Shown: positions 29,498-37,924 of the stretch, one piece after another
Layout: each line of letters starts with the position of its first letter
How positions within the stretch are numbered: the first letter of the stretch is position 1
Assembly (NCBI GenBank): GCA_045590395.1
Contig: JAZNQX010000085.1
Coordinates: 1-43,895, forward strand
Length of the DNA: 43,895 bases
Direction of reading: 5' to 3'
From: SIG607 sp045590395
Lineage (GTDB): Bacteria > Bacillota > Clostridia > Oscillospirales > Acutalibacteraceae
Program-made: the position numbers and the translations under genes
Notes under the pieces: model-generated
Database searches by the model: none
Told to the model about the DNA's origin: nothing
The model's input: only the letters and a program-made list of their open reading frames with translations

Positions 29498-31585
29498 TTA
29501 CAGAAGTGAGAAGCTTATTACAAGTCCTGCAAATACTATGGAAACCATAGAGAGAAGCTTTATAAGAATGTTAATTGAAGGACCTGAAGTATCTTTGAAG
29601 GGGTCACCTACAGTGTCACCTACAACGGCAGCCTTGTGGTTTTCGCTGTTCTTTCCACCGTGAACACCACTTTCAATATACTTCTTGGCGTTATCCCAGG
29701 CACCGCCTGAGTTAGACATAAATATTGCAATAAGGAAGCCTGTAACGGTTGCACCTGCAAGCATACCTACAACACCGGTAACACCTAAAATAAGACCTAC
29801 AATAACAGGAGATACAACAGCGATAATAGTGGGGAGTATCATTTCCTTAAGACTTGCCTTTGTGCAAAGGTCAACACATGAAGCGTAGTCGGGCTCGGCT
29901 TTACCTTCCATAAGACCGGTTATTTCTTTAAACTGGCGTCTTACTTCTTTAACAACGCTCTGTGCGGCTTTACCTACAGAGGTCATAGTAACTGCAGCAA
30001 AAACGAAGGGCAGACAAGCACCTATAAACAGACCGATAAGAACAGAGGGGGAAGTAATGCTTAAATCGGCAATCTTTTCAGCGCCGCCCTCGAAGGTCTT
30101 AACCTTATCTATATAAGAAGACATAAGAGCAAGTGCGGTAAGTGCGGCAGAGCCGATAGCAAAGCCTTTACCTGTAGCAGCAGTGGTGTTTCCAAGAGAG
30201 TCAAGAGCGTCGGTTCTTTCTCTTACTTTTTCGTCAAGACCTGCCATCTGAGCAATACCGCCTGCATTATCGGCAACAGGGCCGTAAGCGTCGGTTGCAA
30301 GGGTGATTCCAAGGGTGGAAAGCATACCAACAGCGGCAAGAGCTATACCGTAAAGTCCCATAGAAGCATTTTGTGCACCGCCTGATACAAAGAAAGCAAC
30401 AAGGATGCATACAGAAATAATGATAATGGGAAGAAGTGTAGAAAGCATACCAACAGACAGACCGCTTATTATTATGGTTGCAGTACCTGTTTCGCTTGAT
30501 GCGGCAAGGTTTTTGGTAGGCTTATAGCTGTCTGAAGTGAAATACTCGGTTGCCTGACCTATAAGCACACCGCTTATAAGACCTGCAAGAATTGAGAAGT
30601 AAATTGTCCAGTTATCCTTGCCCAAAACAAAGTAAACAAGGGGCAGAGAGAAAACAGCAATAAATATAGCTGAAAAATTTGTGCCTCTTGAAAGGGCAGA
30701 GAGAAGCTGTTTCTGACTGGCGCCTTCTTTAGTGCTGACAAGGAAGGTGCCGAAAATAGAGCATACAATACCAAGTGCTGCAATAAGTATGGGAAGGGCC
30801 AAAGCTCTTATAGAACCGTTCATAGCCGCAACACCAAGTGCACAAGCAGAAATTATAGATCCAACATAAGATTCGTAAAGGTCAGCGCCCATACCTGCAA
30901 CGTCACCAACGTTATCGCCAACGTTATCGGCAATAACTGCAGGGTTTCTTGGGTCATCCTCAGGAATACCTGCTTCAACCTTACCAACAAGGTCAGCGCC
31001 TACGTCTGCAGCCTTAGTAAATATACCGCCGCCTACTCTTGCAAATAGAGCCATAGAAGAAGCACCCATACCAAAGGTAAGCATAGCACCGGTAATGTCA
31101 CTTGGGCTGAGTTTAAATATAAATTTAAGAATTATAAACCAAAGAGAAATGTCGAGAAGACCAAGGCCTACAACGGTAAAGCCCATAACACTTCCTGCGG
31201 AGAAGGCTACTCGAAGACCGCGGTTTAACCCTTCCTGACAAGCGTTGGCTGTTCTGGAGTTTGCGAGGGTTGCAATTTTCATTCCTATAAAACCGGAAAG
31301 GGCAGAGAAGATACCGCCGGTAAGGAAAGCAAAAGGAACATACGGAGTAAGAAACTTTGAAATAGCCATACCGCCAAGGATAACAAACATAATTGCAAAG
31401 AAAATTATTACGATTTTGTACTGGCGCTTAAGGTAAGCATTAGCGCCTGCACGAATGGAAGCGGAGATATGCTTCATTTTTTCATTACCTTCAGGCTGTT
31501 TTGAAACCTTTATTGCTGTAAACAATGCAAAAAGCAGAGCAACAACTGCGGCTGAAGAAGCACATATTGCTAATAAAGTATTCAT
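29498..31585 (-). CDS. hppA: membrane-bound ion-pumping pyrophosphatase
   Basis: This is a 695-residue protein with about 16 hydrophobic helices, the size of V-type pyrophosphatases. It splits pyrophosphate in the cytoplasm and uses the energy to pump Na+ and/or H+ across the membrane. The catalytic loop is present (DVGADLVGKVEAGIPEDDPRNPAVIADNVGDNVGDVAGMGADLYESYVGS), as are NAGGIAQMAGLDEKVRERTDALDSLGN and a final GDTVGDPFKDTSGPSINILIKL. The segment GNTTAATGKGFAIGSA has Ala where the K+-independent group has Lys, which indicates the K+-dependent subfamily; most of those pump Na+. The actual ion is not certain. It has its own promoter and terminator and no operon partner. Confidence 0.95.
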   Translation of the reverse strand: MNTLLAICASSAAVVALLFALFTAIKVSKQPEGNEKMKHISASIRAGANAYLKRQYKIVIIFFAIMFVILGGMAISKFLTPYVPFAFLTGGIFSALSGFIGMKIATLANSRTANACQEGLNRGLRVAFSAGSVMGFTVVGLGLLDISLWFIILKFIFKLSPSDITGAMLTFGMGASSMALFARVGGGIFTKAADVGADLVGKVEAGIPEDDPRNPAVIADNVGDNVGDVAGMGADLYESYVGSIISACALGVAAMNGSIRALALPILIAALGIVCSIFGTFLVSTKEGASQKQLLSALSRGTNFSAIFIAVFSLPLVYFVLGKDNWTIYFSILAGLISGVLIGQATEYFTSDSYKPTKNLAASSETGTATIIISGLSVGMLSTLLPIIIISVCILVAFFVSGGAQNASMGLYGIALAAVGMLSTLGITLATDAYGPVADNAGGIAQMAGLDEKVRERTDALDSLGNTTAATGKGFAIGSAALTALALMSSYIDKVKTFEGGAEKIADLSITSPSVLIGLFIGACLPFVFAAVTMTSVGKAAQSVVKEVRRQFKEITGLMEGKAEPDYASCVDLCTKASLKEMILPTIIAVVSPVIVGLILGVTGVVGMLAGATVTGFLIAIFMSNSGGAWDNAKKYIESGVHGGKNSENHKAAVVGDTVGDPFKDTSGPSINILIKLLSMVSIVFAGLVISFSLL

Positions 31586-31620
31586 TTTAATCTTCCTCTC
31601 TATAAAATTAGGTAAATAGT

Positions 31621-31649
31621 ATTATACGATATTTTTTTAAAAAGTTCAA
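31621..31649 (-). promoter_or_regulatory. promoter of hppA
   Basis: On the minus strand TTGAAC (31644-31649), 17 bases and a perfect TATAAT (31621-31626), about 36 bases before the ATG. GAGAGGAAG supplies the ribosome site. Confidence 0.78.
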
Positions 31650-31780
31650 TAAAAAATTAACGAAGTTAAAAAATTTCGGTATATTTTATATTTTTGCACA
31701 GTCTGAAAAGTGAAAGTTTGTTAAAATTACAACATTGATTTATAATTATATACGAAAATATGACAAAAAGTTCAAATATA

Positions 31781-31809
31781 TTGCAATAAAGACTGTTAAA
31801 TGTTATAAT
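31781..31809 (+). promoter_or_regulatory. promoter of the YiiX-like gene
   Basis: TTGCAA (31781-31786), 17 bases and a perfect TATAAT (31804-31809). A small hairpin (ccata/tatgg near 31814-31828) lies in the short leader. The divergent gap from hppA, 31586-31828, holds only these two promoters and AT-rich sequence. Confidence 0.78.
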
Positions 31810-31840
31810 ACATCCATAAAGTTTATGGATGGTAAAAATT

Positions 31841-32395
31841 ATGGCGGAAAGCAAAACGATTTACATAGTTCTAACCCAAACGGGTACTGTGCTGTCGCGT
31901 ATACTTAAAGCTTTATATAAAAGGGAATATAACCACGCTTCTCTTAGTATAAATGAAAATATGGAGCCTATGTATTCCTTTGGCAGACTAAAGGCGTATA
32001 ATCCTTTCAGGGCGGGCTTTGTTCTGGAATCTGCAAGGTGGGGCACCTTTAAACGCTTTTACAAAACAACTGCTAAAATTTTAGCGGTTGATGTAAGTGA
32101 AGAAGTTTATAACAGTATTTCCGCTATGGTAAGTGGATTCGAAGAAAACAAGGCAAAGTACAAATACAATTATAAGAGCCTGTTTTTTGCTTTTTTCGGC
32201 GCTCACAGAGAGTACGAAAACAGCTTCTACTGTTCTGAATTTATAAAGTACATACTTGTAAATAACGGTATTGAGGGGTGCGATAAGCTGCCCAAAATAA
32301 TTCACCCGTCTGATTTTTCCGTAATACCGCATAAAGAGGTCTATAAAGGACTTTTATGTGAATATAAATGCAAAGAAGAAACGGTGATTTTTTAA
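31841..32395 (+). CDS. YiiX/NlpC-P60-like permuted papain-fold protein
   Basis: The start is probably ATG at 31841 (MAESKTIYIVLTQTGT), since GGATGG lies about 8 bases before it; ATG at 31829 is also in frame. The 184-residue protein has the order of circularly permuted papain-like enzymes: a His in YNHASLSI near the N-terminus and a Cys in NSFYCSEFIKYIL near the C-terminus. Together they could form the active site. No signal peptide or membrane helix is seen. Relatives act as amidases, proteases or lipid-modifying enzymes, so the substrate cannot be named. It has its own strong promoter and no clear operon. Confidence 0.75.
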   Translation: MAESKTIYIVLTQTGTVLSRILKALYKREYNHASLSINENMEPMYSFGRLKAYNPFRAGFVLESARWGTFKRFYKTTAKILAVDVSEEVYNSISAMVSGFEENKAKYKYNYKSLFFAFFGAHREYENSFYCSEFIKYILVNNGIEGCDKLPKIIHPSDFSVIPHKEVYKGLLCEYKCKEETVIF

Positions 32396-32427
32396 CGACT
32401 TTTTTCGCTGTTTTACGACACGGTTTA

Positions 32428-32456
32428 TTGACATTTATAATAATATTTGGTATAAT
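32428..32456 (+). promoter_or_regulatory. consensus sigma-70 promoter
   Basis: TTGACA (32428-32433), exactly 17 bases and TATAAT (32451-32456): both boxes are perfect. It should give very strong transcription of the zinc-ribbon membrane protein gene that starts at 32490. Confidence 0.88.
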
Positions 32457-32489
32457 TATTACATCAAATTTGAAAAGGGGTTATTTATT

Positions 32490-32948
32490 ATGAAAATCTG
32501 TCCTAAATGTAATACTCAGGTAGCTGACGAAGCAACCTTCTGCACCGGTTGCGGTGTTCAGTTTGCTCCCGTTCAGGCAGCACCCGTTGTACCTGCTGTT
32601 GATCCTTATGATCACACTGCTGAGTTTGACGCTAAGGATATTTCCGACAACAAGGTTATTGCAATGCTCGTTTATCTTATGGGTCCTATCGGTATAATTA
32701 TTGCTCTTCTTGCCAGCAGTACTTCTCCTTATGCCGCTTTCCACGTAAGACAGTCTCTCAAATTTGCTGTTGTAGAAATTCTTTCTGCAGTATGCGCTAT
32801 CTTACTTTGCTGGACATTTATTGTTCCCATTGCTTACGGTATTTTCACTCTCGTTCTTGTTGTTCTTAAGTTTATCTGCTTCTTCCAGATTTGCTCAGGA
32901 AAAGCAAAGGAGCCTGCTATTATAAAGAGCCTTGGCTTCCTTCGTTAA
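32490..32948 (+). CDS. zinc-ribbon membrane protein (DUF4870-like)
   Basis: This is a 152-residue protein. The N-terminus is a zinc ribbon (CPKCNTQVADEATFCTGCG) followed by a Pro/Ala linker. The C-terminal part resembles DUF4870-type membrane domains: VIAMLVYLMGPIGIIIALLAS, PYAAFHVRQSLKFAVVEILSAVCAIL, and a third helix to about residue 130. AAAAGGGG before the ATG is a good ribosome site, and the promoter is perfect, so the protein is probably abundant. The codon choice (many CTT, GTT and CTC) also looks like a highly expressed gene. The function is unknown. Confidence 0.85.
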   Translation: MKICPKCNTQVADEATFCTGCGVQFAPVQAAPVVPAVDPYDHTAEFDAKDISDNKVIAMLVYLMGPIGIIIALLASSTSPYAAFHVRQSLKFAVVEILSAVCAILLCWTFIVPIAYGIFTLVLVVLKFICFFQICSGKAKEPAIIKSLGFLR

Positions 32949-32963
32949 GTAAAATAAATTTTG

Positions 32964-32992
32964 AAGGGCGGTTAAAAAACCGCCCTTTTTTA
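32964..32992 (+). terminator. terminator of the zinc-ribbon gene
   Basis: AAGGGCGGTT (32964-32973) pairs with AACCGCCCTT (32978-32987) around AAAA, followed by TTTTATTTT. Confidence 0.92.
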
Positions 32993-32997
32993 TTTTG

Positions 32998-33026
32998 TTG
33001 ATTTTCGCCACTTTATATCTTATAAT
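32998..33026 (+). promoter_or_regulatory. promoter of the LtaS-like gene
   Basis: TTGATT (32998-33003), 17 bases and a perfect TATAAT (33021-33026). The transcript should begin near 33033, only about 5 bases before the in-frame ATG at 33038; this argues for the TTG at 33077 as the real start. Confidence 0.75.
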
Positions 33027-33076
33027 TATAATATCGTATGTCGAATTTTAGCGAAACAGGGAAGGGTGTTTGTTTT

Positions 33077-35053
33077 TTGAAAAGGACAACAAAGCTGAAG
33101 TATTTTCCGTCAATATTTCTTTTTCCAGTGGCACTGGTGTATTTTGAAATTGTTTTCAAAATCTTTACCGTAGGCAACTTTTTTAGTTTATCTACCCTTA
33201 TAGCAGTGCTTTTCGGAATTTCTTACTCATGTATTGGCTATCTTTTATCTTCAATTTTTAAAAACCTAAGGTTAAATAAAGTTATAACAAGTGTTTTGCT
33301 TATTCTCACCTGCCTTGCTTATATTGTGCAGTATCTTATTTATAAGCAGTTCAAACAATTTTACGATATCAACACAATGACAGGCGGTGCAGGGGATGCA
33401 CTGACCAGTTATTTTAAAGAGCTTATGCACCTGATTTTTGTTCAGGGCGGAATTTTTGTTATATTGCTTTTAATACTTCCTGTGGTTTTATATTTTATTT
33501 TAAGTAAAAAACATATCCCTTCCGTACAATCAAGAGCGTGGTTTCGTTTGAATTCAGTATTTTTTAGCGGAGTTTCCTTTATTCTGGCAAGTATATTTGT
33601 GTTAACAAGCAGTGTTTATGCCCCCGTTTACCGTAAGCAGTATAACTTTCAGTCGGCGGTATCTTCTTTCGGTCTTATTACGGGACTTCGACTTGACCTG
33701 CAAAATAAAATAGACGGCAACGGCTCTGATTTTGAAAATACAAAACAGCCTGCCTCTAACCCTGCAAATACACCTGTAGAATACGGATATAACAGTATCG
33801 ATATTGATTTTGAGGCGCTGAATGTAAACGCTTCACAAAAAGTAAAAGAACTTAATTCTTATGTATCTACCCTCAAACCTTCGCAAAAAAATGAATATAC
33901 AGGTATTTTTAAGGGTAAAAACCTTATTATGATAACGGCAGAGGCGTTTTCTGCTGAGGTTATCAGCCCCACTCTTACCCCAACACTGTATCGCCTTGCA
34001 ACCAAAGGAATCAACTTTACCGATTATTATCAGCCTGCCAGTGCAGGAACAACCGGCGGAGAATACCAGAATATTTTTGGTATGATACCTACCGCAGGCG
34101 GTAAATCCTTTAAAAATACGGCAACCCACTTAAATTACTATACAATGGGCAGTCAGCTAAACCGTCTTTCCTACTACGGCAAGGCTTATCACAATAACTC
34201 TTATACATATTACGACCGTCATAAAACCCATACCAATCTTGGTTATTCAGACGGTTTTATGGGCTACGGCAACGGTATGGAGCAATATGTTAAGAATAAC
34301 TGGCCCCAGAGTGACTATGAAATGATAAGCGGTACTCTGCCTACCTATATTGATAAACAGCTCTTTAATGTTTACTATATGTCGGTAAGCGGACACAGCG
34401 GATATTCTGTTACAGGCAATTCAATGACCAAAAAGCATTGGGACAGGGTAAAGGATTTACCCTATTCTGACGACGTAAAAGGTTATTTTGCCGCTAACCT
34501 TGACCTTGAGGATGCTCTTACATATCTTGTGGGAGAGCTTGAGAAAAAGGGTATAGCCGACGATACCGTAATATGTATTGCCACCGACCACTTCCCTTAC
34601 GGACTTGATAAGGGCGGAACTCTCGGCAATATGCCAAACCTTACAGAGCTTTACGGAATGAATGTTGACGATTACTTTAAGAGAGACCATTCAAGGCTTA
34701 TTATCTGGAGTGGCTGTCTTGAAAAAAGTGAGCCTATAATAGTAAACGAGCCTACCTTTAGCCTTGATATACTTCCAACCCTTTCAAACCTTTTCGGTAC
34801 TGAGTTTGACTCCCGACTTATGGTGGGACGGGACGTTTTCTCAGATGCGCCTGCGCTGGTTTTCAATACAAACTACGACTGGAAAACAGAGCTTGGCACC
34901 TATTATGCTTCAAGCAATAAATTTGTTCCTGTAAGCGAAAGCACCGTAATACCCGATGGTTATGTAGAGGAAATTAAGGCAATAGTGCGAAATAAAACAA
35001 GGTACTGCTCACTTGCTCTTGATACGGATTATATGAGAGTAATATTTGGATAA
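33077..35053 (+). CDS. LTA synthase/phosphoglycerol transferase family membrane enzyme
   Basis: The start chosen is TTG at 33077, with GGGAAGGGTG upstream; ATG at 33038 is possible but lies almost at the transcript start. The 658-residue protein has five membrane helices in the first 190 residues and an extracellular alkaline-phosphatase/sulfatase-type domain. Motifs are NLIMITAEAFSAEVI (metal Glu), a YQPASAGTTGGEYQ stretch with the likely catalytic Thr, YMSVSGHSGYS, and ICIATDHFPYGLD near the end with the metal Asp-His. It should transfer glycerol phosphate, or a similar group, to a surface polymer. Whether the product is lipoteichoic acid is unknown. It stands alone between two terminators. 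Confidence 0.9.
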   Translation: MKRTTKLKYFPSIFLFPVALVYFEIVFKIFTVGNFFSLSTLIAVLFGISYSCIGYLLSSIFKNLRLNKVITSVLLILTCLAYIVQYLIYKQFKQFYDINTMTGGAGDALTSYFKELMHLIFVQGGIFVILLLILPVVLYFILSKKHIPSVQSRAWFRLNSVFFSGVSFILASIFVLTSSVYAPVYRKQYNFQSAVSSFGLITGLRLDLQNKIDGNGSDFENTKQPASNPANTPVEYGYNSIDIDFEALNVNASQKVKELNSYVSTLKPSQKNEYTGIFKGKNLIMITAEAFSAEVISPTLTPTLYRLATKGINFTDYYQPASAGTTGGEYQNIFGMIPTAGGKSFKNTATHLNYYTMGSQLNRLSYYGKAYHNNSYTYYDRHKTHTNLGYSDGFMGYGNGMEQYVKNNWPQSDYEMISGTLPTYIDKQLFNVYYMSVSGHSGYSVTGNSMTKKHWDRVKDLPYSDDVKGYFAANLDLEDALTYLVGELEKKGIADDTVICIATDHFPYGLDKGGTLGNMPNLTELYGMNVDDYFKRDHSRLIIWSGCLEKSEPIIVNEPTFSLDILPTLSNLFGTEFDSRLMVGRDVFSDAPALVFNTNYDWKTELGTYYASSNKFVPVSESTVIPDGYVEEIKAIVRNKTRYCSLALDTDYMRVIFG

Positions 35054-35056
35054 AAC

Positions 35057-35089
35057 CGTTTAACCGCTCGAACGAGCGGTTAAATTTTT
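35057..35089 (+). terminator. terminator of the LtaS-like gene
   Basis: TTTAACCGCTCG (35059-35070) pairs perfectly with CGAGCGGTTAAA (35073-35084), followed by TTTTT. Confidence 0.92.
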
Positions 35090-35139
35090 GTATATAATGA
35101 ATTTTTTATTAAATATATAAAGTTCTACGCTCTTTTTGC

Positions 35140-35168
35140 TTGAAAAATAATTTAAAATATAGTATAGT
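35140..35168 (+). promoter_or_regulatory. promoter of the aminotransferase gene
   Basis: TTGAAA (35140-35145), 17 bases and TATAGT (35163-35168). It overlaps the first codons of the longest frame, so the true start must lie after it, at 35197. Confidence 0.75.
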
Positions 35169-35196
35169 AATAAGGATATACAATGGGGGTACTGTT

Positions 35197-36477
35197 ATGA
35201 CCAGTTATTTGAAAATGACAAAAGAAGAACTTGCAAAAGAGTTTGAAAAAGTAAAGCAAGAATATGCAAGACTGGCTCTGCTGGGTCTTAATCTTGATAT
35301 GTCACGCGGAAAACCCGGTGCTGACCAGATGGATTTAAGCAAACGCATTTTTGACCTTGTAGGCAATAATCTTGGCTTTAAAAATAAAGACGGTGTTGAT
35401 TGCCGAAATTACGGTGGACTTGACGGTCTTGTTGAACTTAAAAACCTGTTTTCTGAAATTCTGGGTGTTGAGCCTTCTCAGATTATAGTAGGCGGCAATT
35501 CTTCGCTTAATATGATGTACGATACGGTTGCTCAGGCTATGACTCATGGCCTTGGAGGTGAGCCTTGGATAAAGCAGGGCCAAATCAAATTTTTGTGTCC
35601 TTGTCCGGGCTATGACAGACACTTTGCCATAACCGAGCATTTCGGTATAAAAATGATACCCGTTGCAAATAATGCAGACGGGCCTGATATGGATAAAATA
35701 GAGGAGCTTATTAAGGATGAAAGCGTTAAGGGTATGTGGTGTGTTCCCAAATACTCTAATCCTGAGGGTATAACCTATAGCAATGAGGTTGTCAGTCGCC
35801 TTGCTAATATGAAGCCTACCGCTAAGGATTTCCGTATTTTCTGGGATAATGCTTACGCTATCCACGACCTTTATGATGACGGCGACGAGCTTCTTAATAT
35901 TTATGACGAGTGTGTTAAAGCAGGAAATCCTGATTTGGTTATTATGTTTACTTCAACATCGAAAATAACCTTCCCCGGTGCAGGTGTTGCGGCTCAGGGT
36001 GCCAGTCCCAATAATGTTCAGCTTTTAAAGTCGAGAATGCAGTTCCAGACCATTGGCCCTGATAAATTAAATCAGCTTCGCCATGCAAGAATGTTCAGAA
36101 ATGTAAAGGACGTTAAGGCACATATGAAGGAGCACGCAGAAATACTTCGTCCTAAGTTTGAAAGCGTACTCAGTGAGCTTGACAAAGAACTTGACGGTCT
36201 TGGAATAGCAAGCTGGAACAGACCGAAGGGCGGTTACTTTATAAGCCTTAATGTTATGAACGGCTGTGCAAAGCGTGTAGAAGAACTGTGCGCTGGGGCA
36301 GGAATGATTCTTACAAAGGTTGGCGCTACCTATCCTTACGGCATTGATGAAAAGGACAGCAATATAAGAATTGCCCCCTCCTTCCCACCGGTAGAGGAAA
36401 TTAAAAAGGCATCGATTATTCTTTGCGTATCTGTAAGATATGCAGCCCTTGAGAAATTATTGGGTGACGCTGTTTAA
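35197..36477 (+). CDS. PLP-dependent class I aminotransferase (aspartate aminotransferase-like)
   Basis: The start is ATG at 35197, with GGGGGT (35184-35190) upstream; the open frame from 35140 begins inside the promoter. The 426-residue protein fits the PF12897-type subgroup of aspartate aminotransferases. Motifs are LDMSRGKPGADQMDLS, NYGGLDGLVELKNLFSEILG, VPKYSNPEGITYS, FWDNAYAIHDLYD and FTSTSKITFPGAGVA, where the Lys after TSTS should bind pyridoxal phosphate. It moves an amino group between an amino acid and 2-oxoglutarate in the cytoplasm; the amino acid is probably aspartate, but this is not proven. It is a single gene before secD. Confidence 0.9.
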   Translation: MTSYLKMTKEELAKEFEKVKQEYARLALLGLNLDMSRGKPGADQMDLSKRIFDLVGNNLGFKNKDGVDCRNYGGLDGLVELKNLFSEILGVEPSQIIVGGNSSLNMMYDTVAQAMTHGLGGEPWIKQGQIKFLCPCPGYDRHFAITEHFGIKMIPVANNADGPDMDKIEELIKDESVKGMWCVPKYSNPEGITYSNEVVSRLANMKPTAKDFRIFWDNAYAIHDLYDDGDELLNIYDECVKAGNPDLVIMFTSTSKITFPGAGVAAQGASPNNVQLLKSRMQFQTIGPDKLNQLRHARMFRNVKDVKAHMKEHAEILRPKFESVLSELDKELDGLGIASWNRPKGGYFISLNVMNGCAKRVEELCAGAGMILTKVGATYPYGIDEKDSNIRIAPSFPPVEEIKKASIILCVSVRYAALEKLLGDAV

Positions 36478-36547
36478 TATTGACTTTTTTATGTAAAAAA
36501 ACTATAATATATTATATATTTATTACACTTAATGTGGAGGACTTGTA

Positions 36548-37924
36548 ATGAAGAATAAAAGAGCAAGAAAATGTACATTCTTTATTGTACTTGCGCTTAT
36601 CCTTCTTTTGACCTACACCGCCTTCTTCGGCATTGAAAACTGGCACGGAGATACAAGACGCGTGTATGTTAAAGGTGCTGAGGATATCCGTTGGGGTATT
36701 GATATCCGTGGCGGTGTTGAAGCCGTATTTACCCCTGATATCAGCGATGCAAAAATTACTGATGAGGATATGGATGCGGCACAGGCTATTATTGATACCA
36801 GAATGGTAAGCCAGAATATTACCGACTATGAAATTTATGCTGATAAGGAAAACCATCAGATAGTTGTTCGTTTCCCTTGGGGCACGGAAGATTCTTCTAT
36901 GGACCCTGCGGCTGCTGTTGCGGCGCTTGGTGAAACTGCGGAGCTTACCTTCTGTAAGGGTTCAACCTACAGCGCTGATACCGTTATATTCAAGGGTGAC
37001 CATGTAACAAATGCAACCCCTGCTTATGATGAGCAGAACGGCTACATAGTTGCTCTTGAACTTGACTCAACTGCTGCAAAGCTTTTCTCAGATGCTACAA
37101 AAGAGCTTCTTTCAAGCAAGGGTCAAATAGCAATATCTATGGACGGTGTTGTTATAACCGCGCCTCAGGTTAACTCTCATATTACTGACGGTCAGGCTAT
37201 AATTACAGGTATGGCGGATGCAGAAGAGGCTCAGGCACTTGCGGATAAAATCAATGCAGGTTCTCTGCCTTTTGCACTTAGCGTTGATGACAGTAAGTTA
37301 TCTATTGTATCACCATCCCTTGGTGAAAATGCTCTTAACGTAATGCTTATTGCAGGTTCAATAGCCTTTGGACTTATCTGTATTCTTATGATAGTGCGCT
37401 ACCGCTTAAACGGTGTGGTTGCATCCATTGCACTTCTTGGTCAGCTTGCAGGCTCTATTGCCGCTATTTCAGGCTTCTTCCCCGGAATTGACAGCTTCAC
37501 CCTTACAATACCGGGTATTGCGGGCATTATCCTTTCAATAGGCGTTGGTGTTGACTGTAATGTTATTGCCGCAGAGCGTATCCGTCAGGAATTTGCAAAC
37601 GGCAAAACTATTGACGGTTCTATTGATGCAGGTCTTAAAAACTCGCTTAGCGCTATTATCGACGGTAACGTAACAATAGTTATTGTTGCTGTAGTTCTTA
37701 TGGGTGCCTTCGGTACAAGTGGACTTCTTATTTACAAGCTCTTCTCGCTTATCTTCGGTGCTTCTATTGCAGGTTCTATTTATTCCTTTGGTTATACTCT
37801 TCTTGTAGGTGTTATATTCAATCTTATTATGGGTGTTTTCTGTTCAAAGCTTATGTTAAGAAGTGTATCTCGGTTTAAGCTCCTACGCAAACCCTGGCTT
37901 TACGGAGGTAAGAAAAATGGCTAA
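36548..37924 (+). CDS. secD: protein translocase subunit SecD
   Basis: This is a 458-residue protein. With SecF it uses the proton or sodium gradient to help pull proteins through the SecYEG channel. It has one N-terminal helix, then the extracellular domain with GIDIRGGVEAVFTPD, and a C-terminal bundle of five helices (SIAFGLICILMIVRYRLNGVVASIALLGQLAGSIAAISGFF, TIPGIAGIILSIGVGVDCNVIAAERIRQEF, YSFGYTLLVGVIFNLIMGVF). The D and R residues of the GVDCNVIAAERIR motif are present. The gene overlaps secF by eight bases. GTGGAGGACTTGTA gives the ribosome site. SecD is separate from SecF here, as in many Clostridia. Confidence 0.96.
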   Translation: MKNKRARKCTFFIVLALILLLTYTAFFGIENWHGDTRRVYVKGAEDIRWGIDIRGGVEAVFTPDISDAKITDEDMDAAQAIIDTRMVSQNITDYEIYADKENHQIVVRFPWGTEDSSMDPAAAVAALGETAELTFCKGSTYSADTVIFKGDHVTNATPAYDEQNGYIVALELDSTAAKLFSDATKELLSSKGQIAISMDGVVITAPQVNSHITDGQAIITGMADAEEAQALADKINAGSLPFALSVDDSKLSIVSPSLGENALNVMLIAGSIAFGLICILMIVRYRLNGVVASIALLGQLAGSIAAISGFFPGIDSFTLTIPGIAGIILSIGVGVDCNVIAAERIRQEFANGKTIDGSIDAGLKNSLSAIIDGNVTIVIVAVVLMGAFGTSGLLIYKLFSLIFGASIAGSIYSFGYTLLVGVIFNLIMGVFCSKLMLRSVSRFKLLRKPWLYGGKKNG

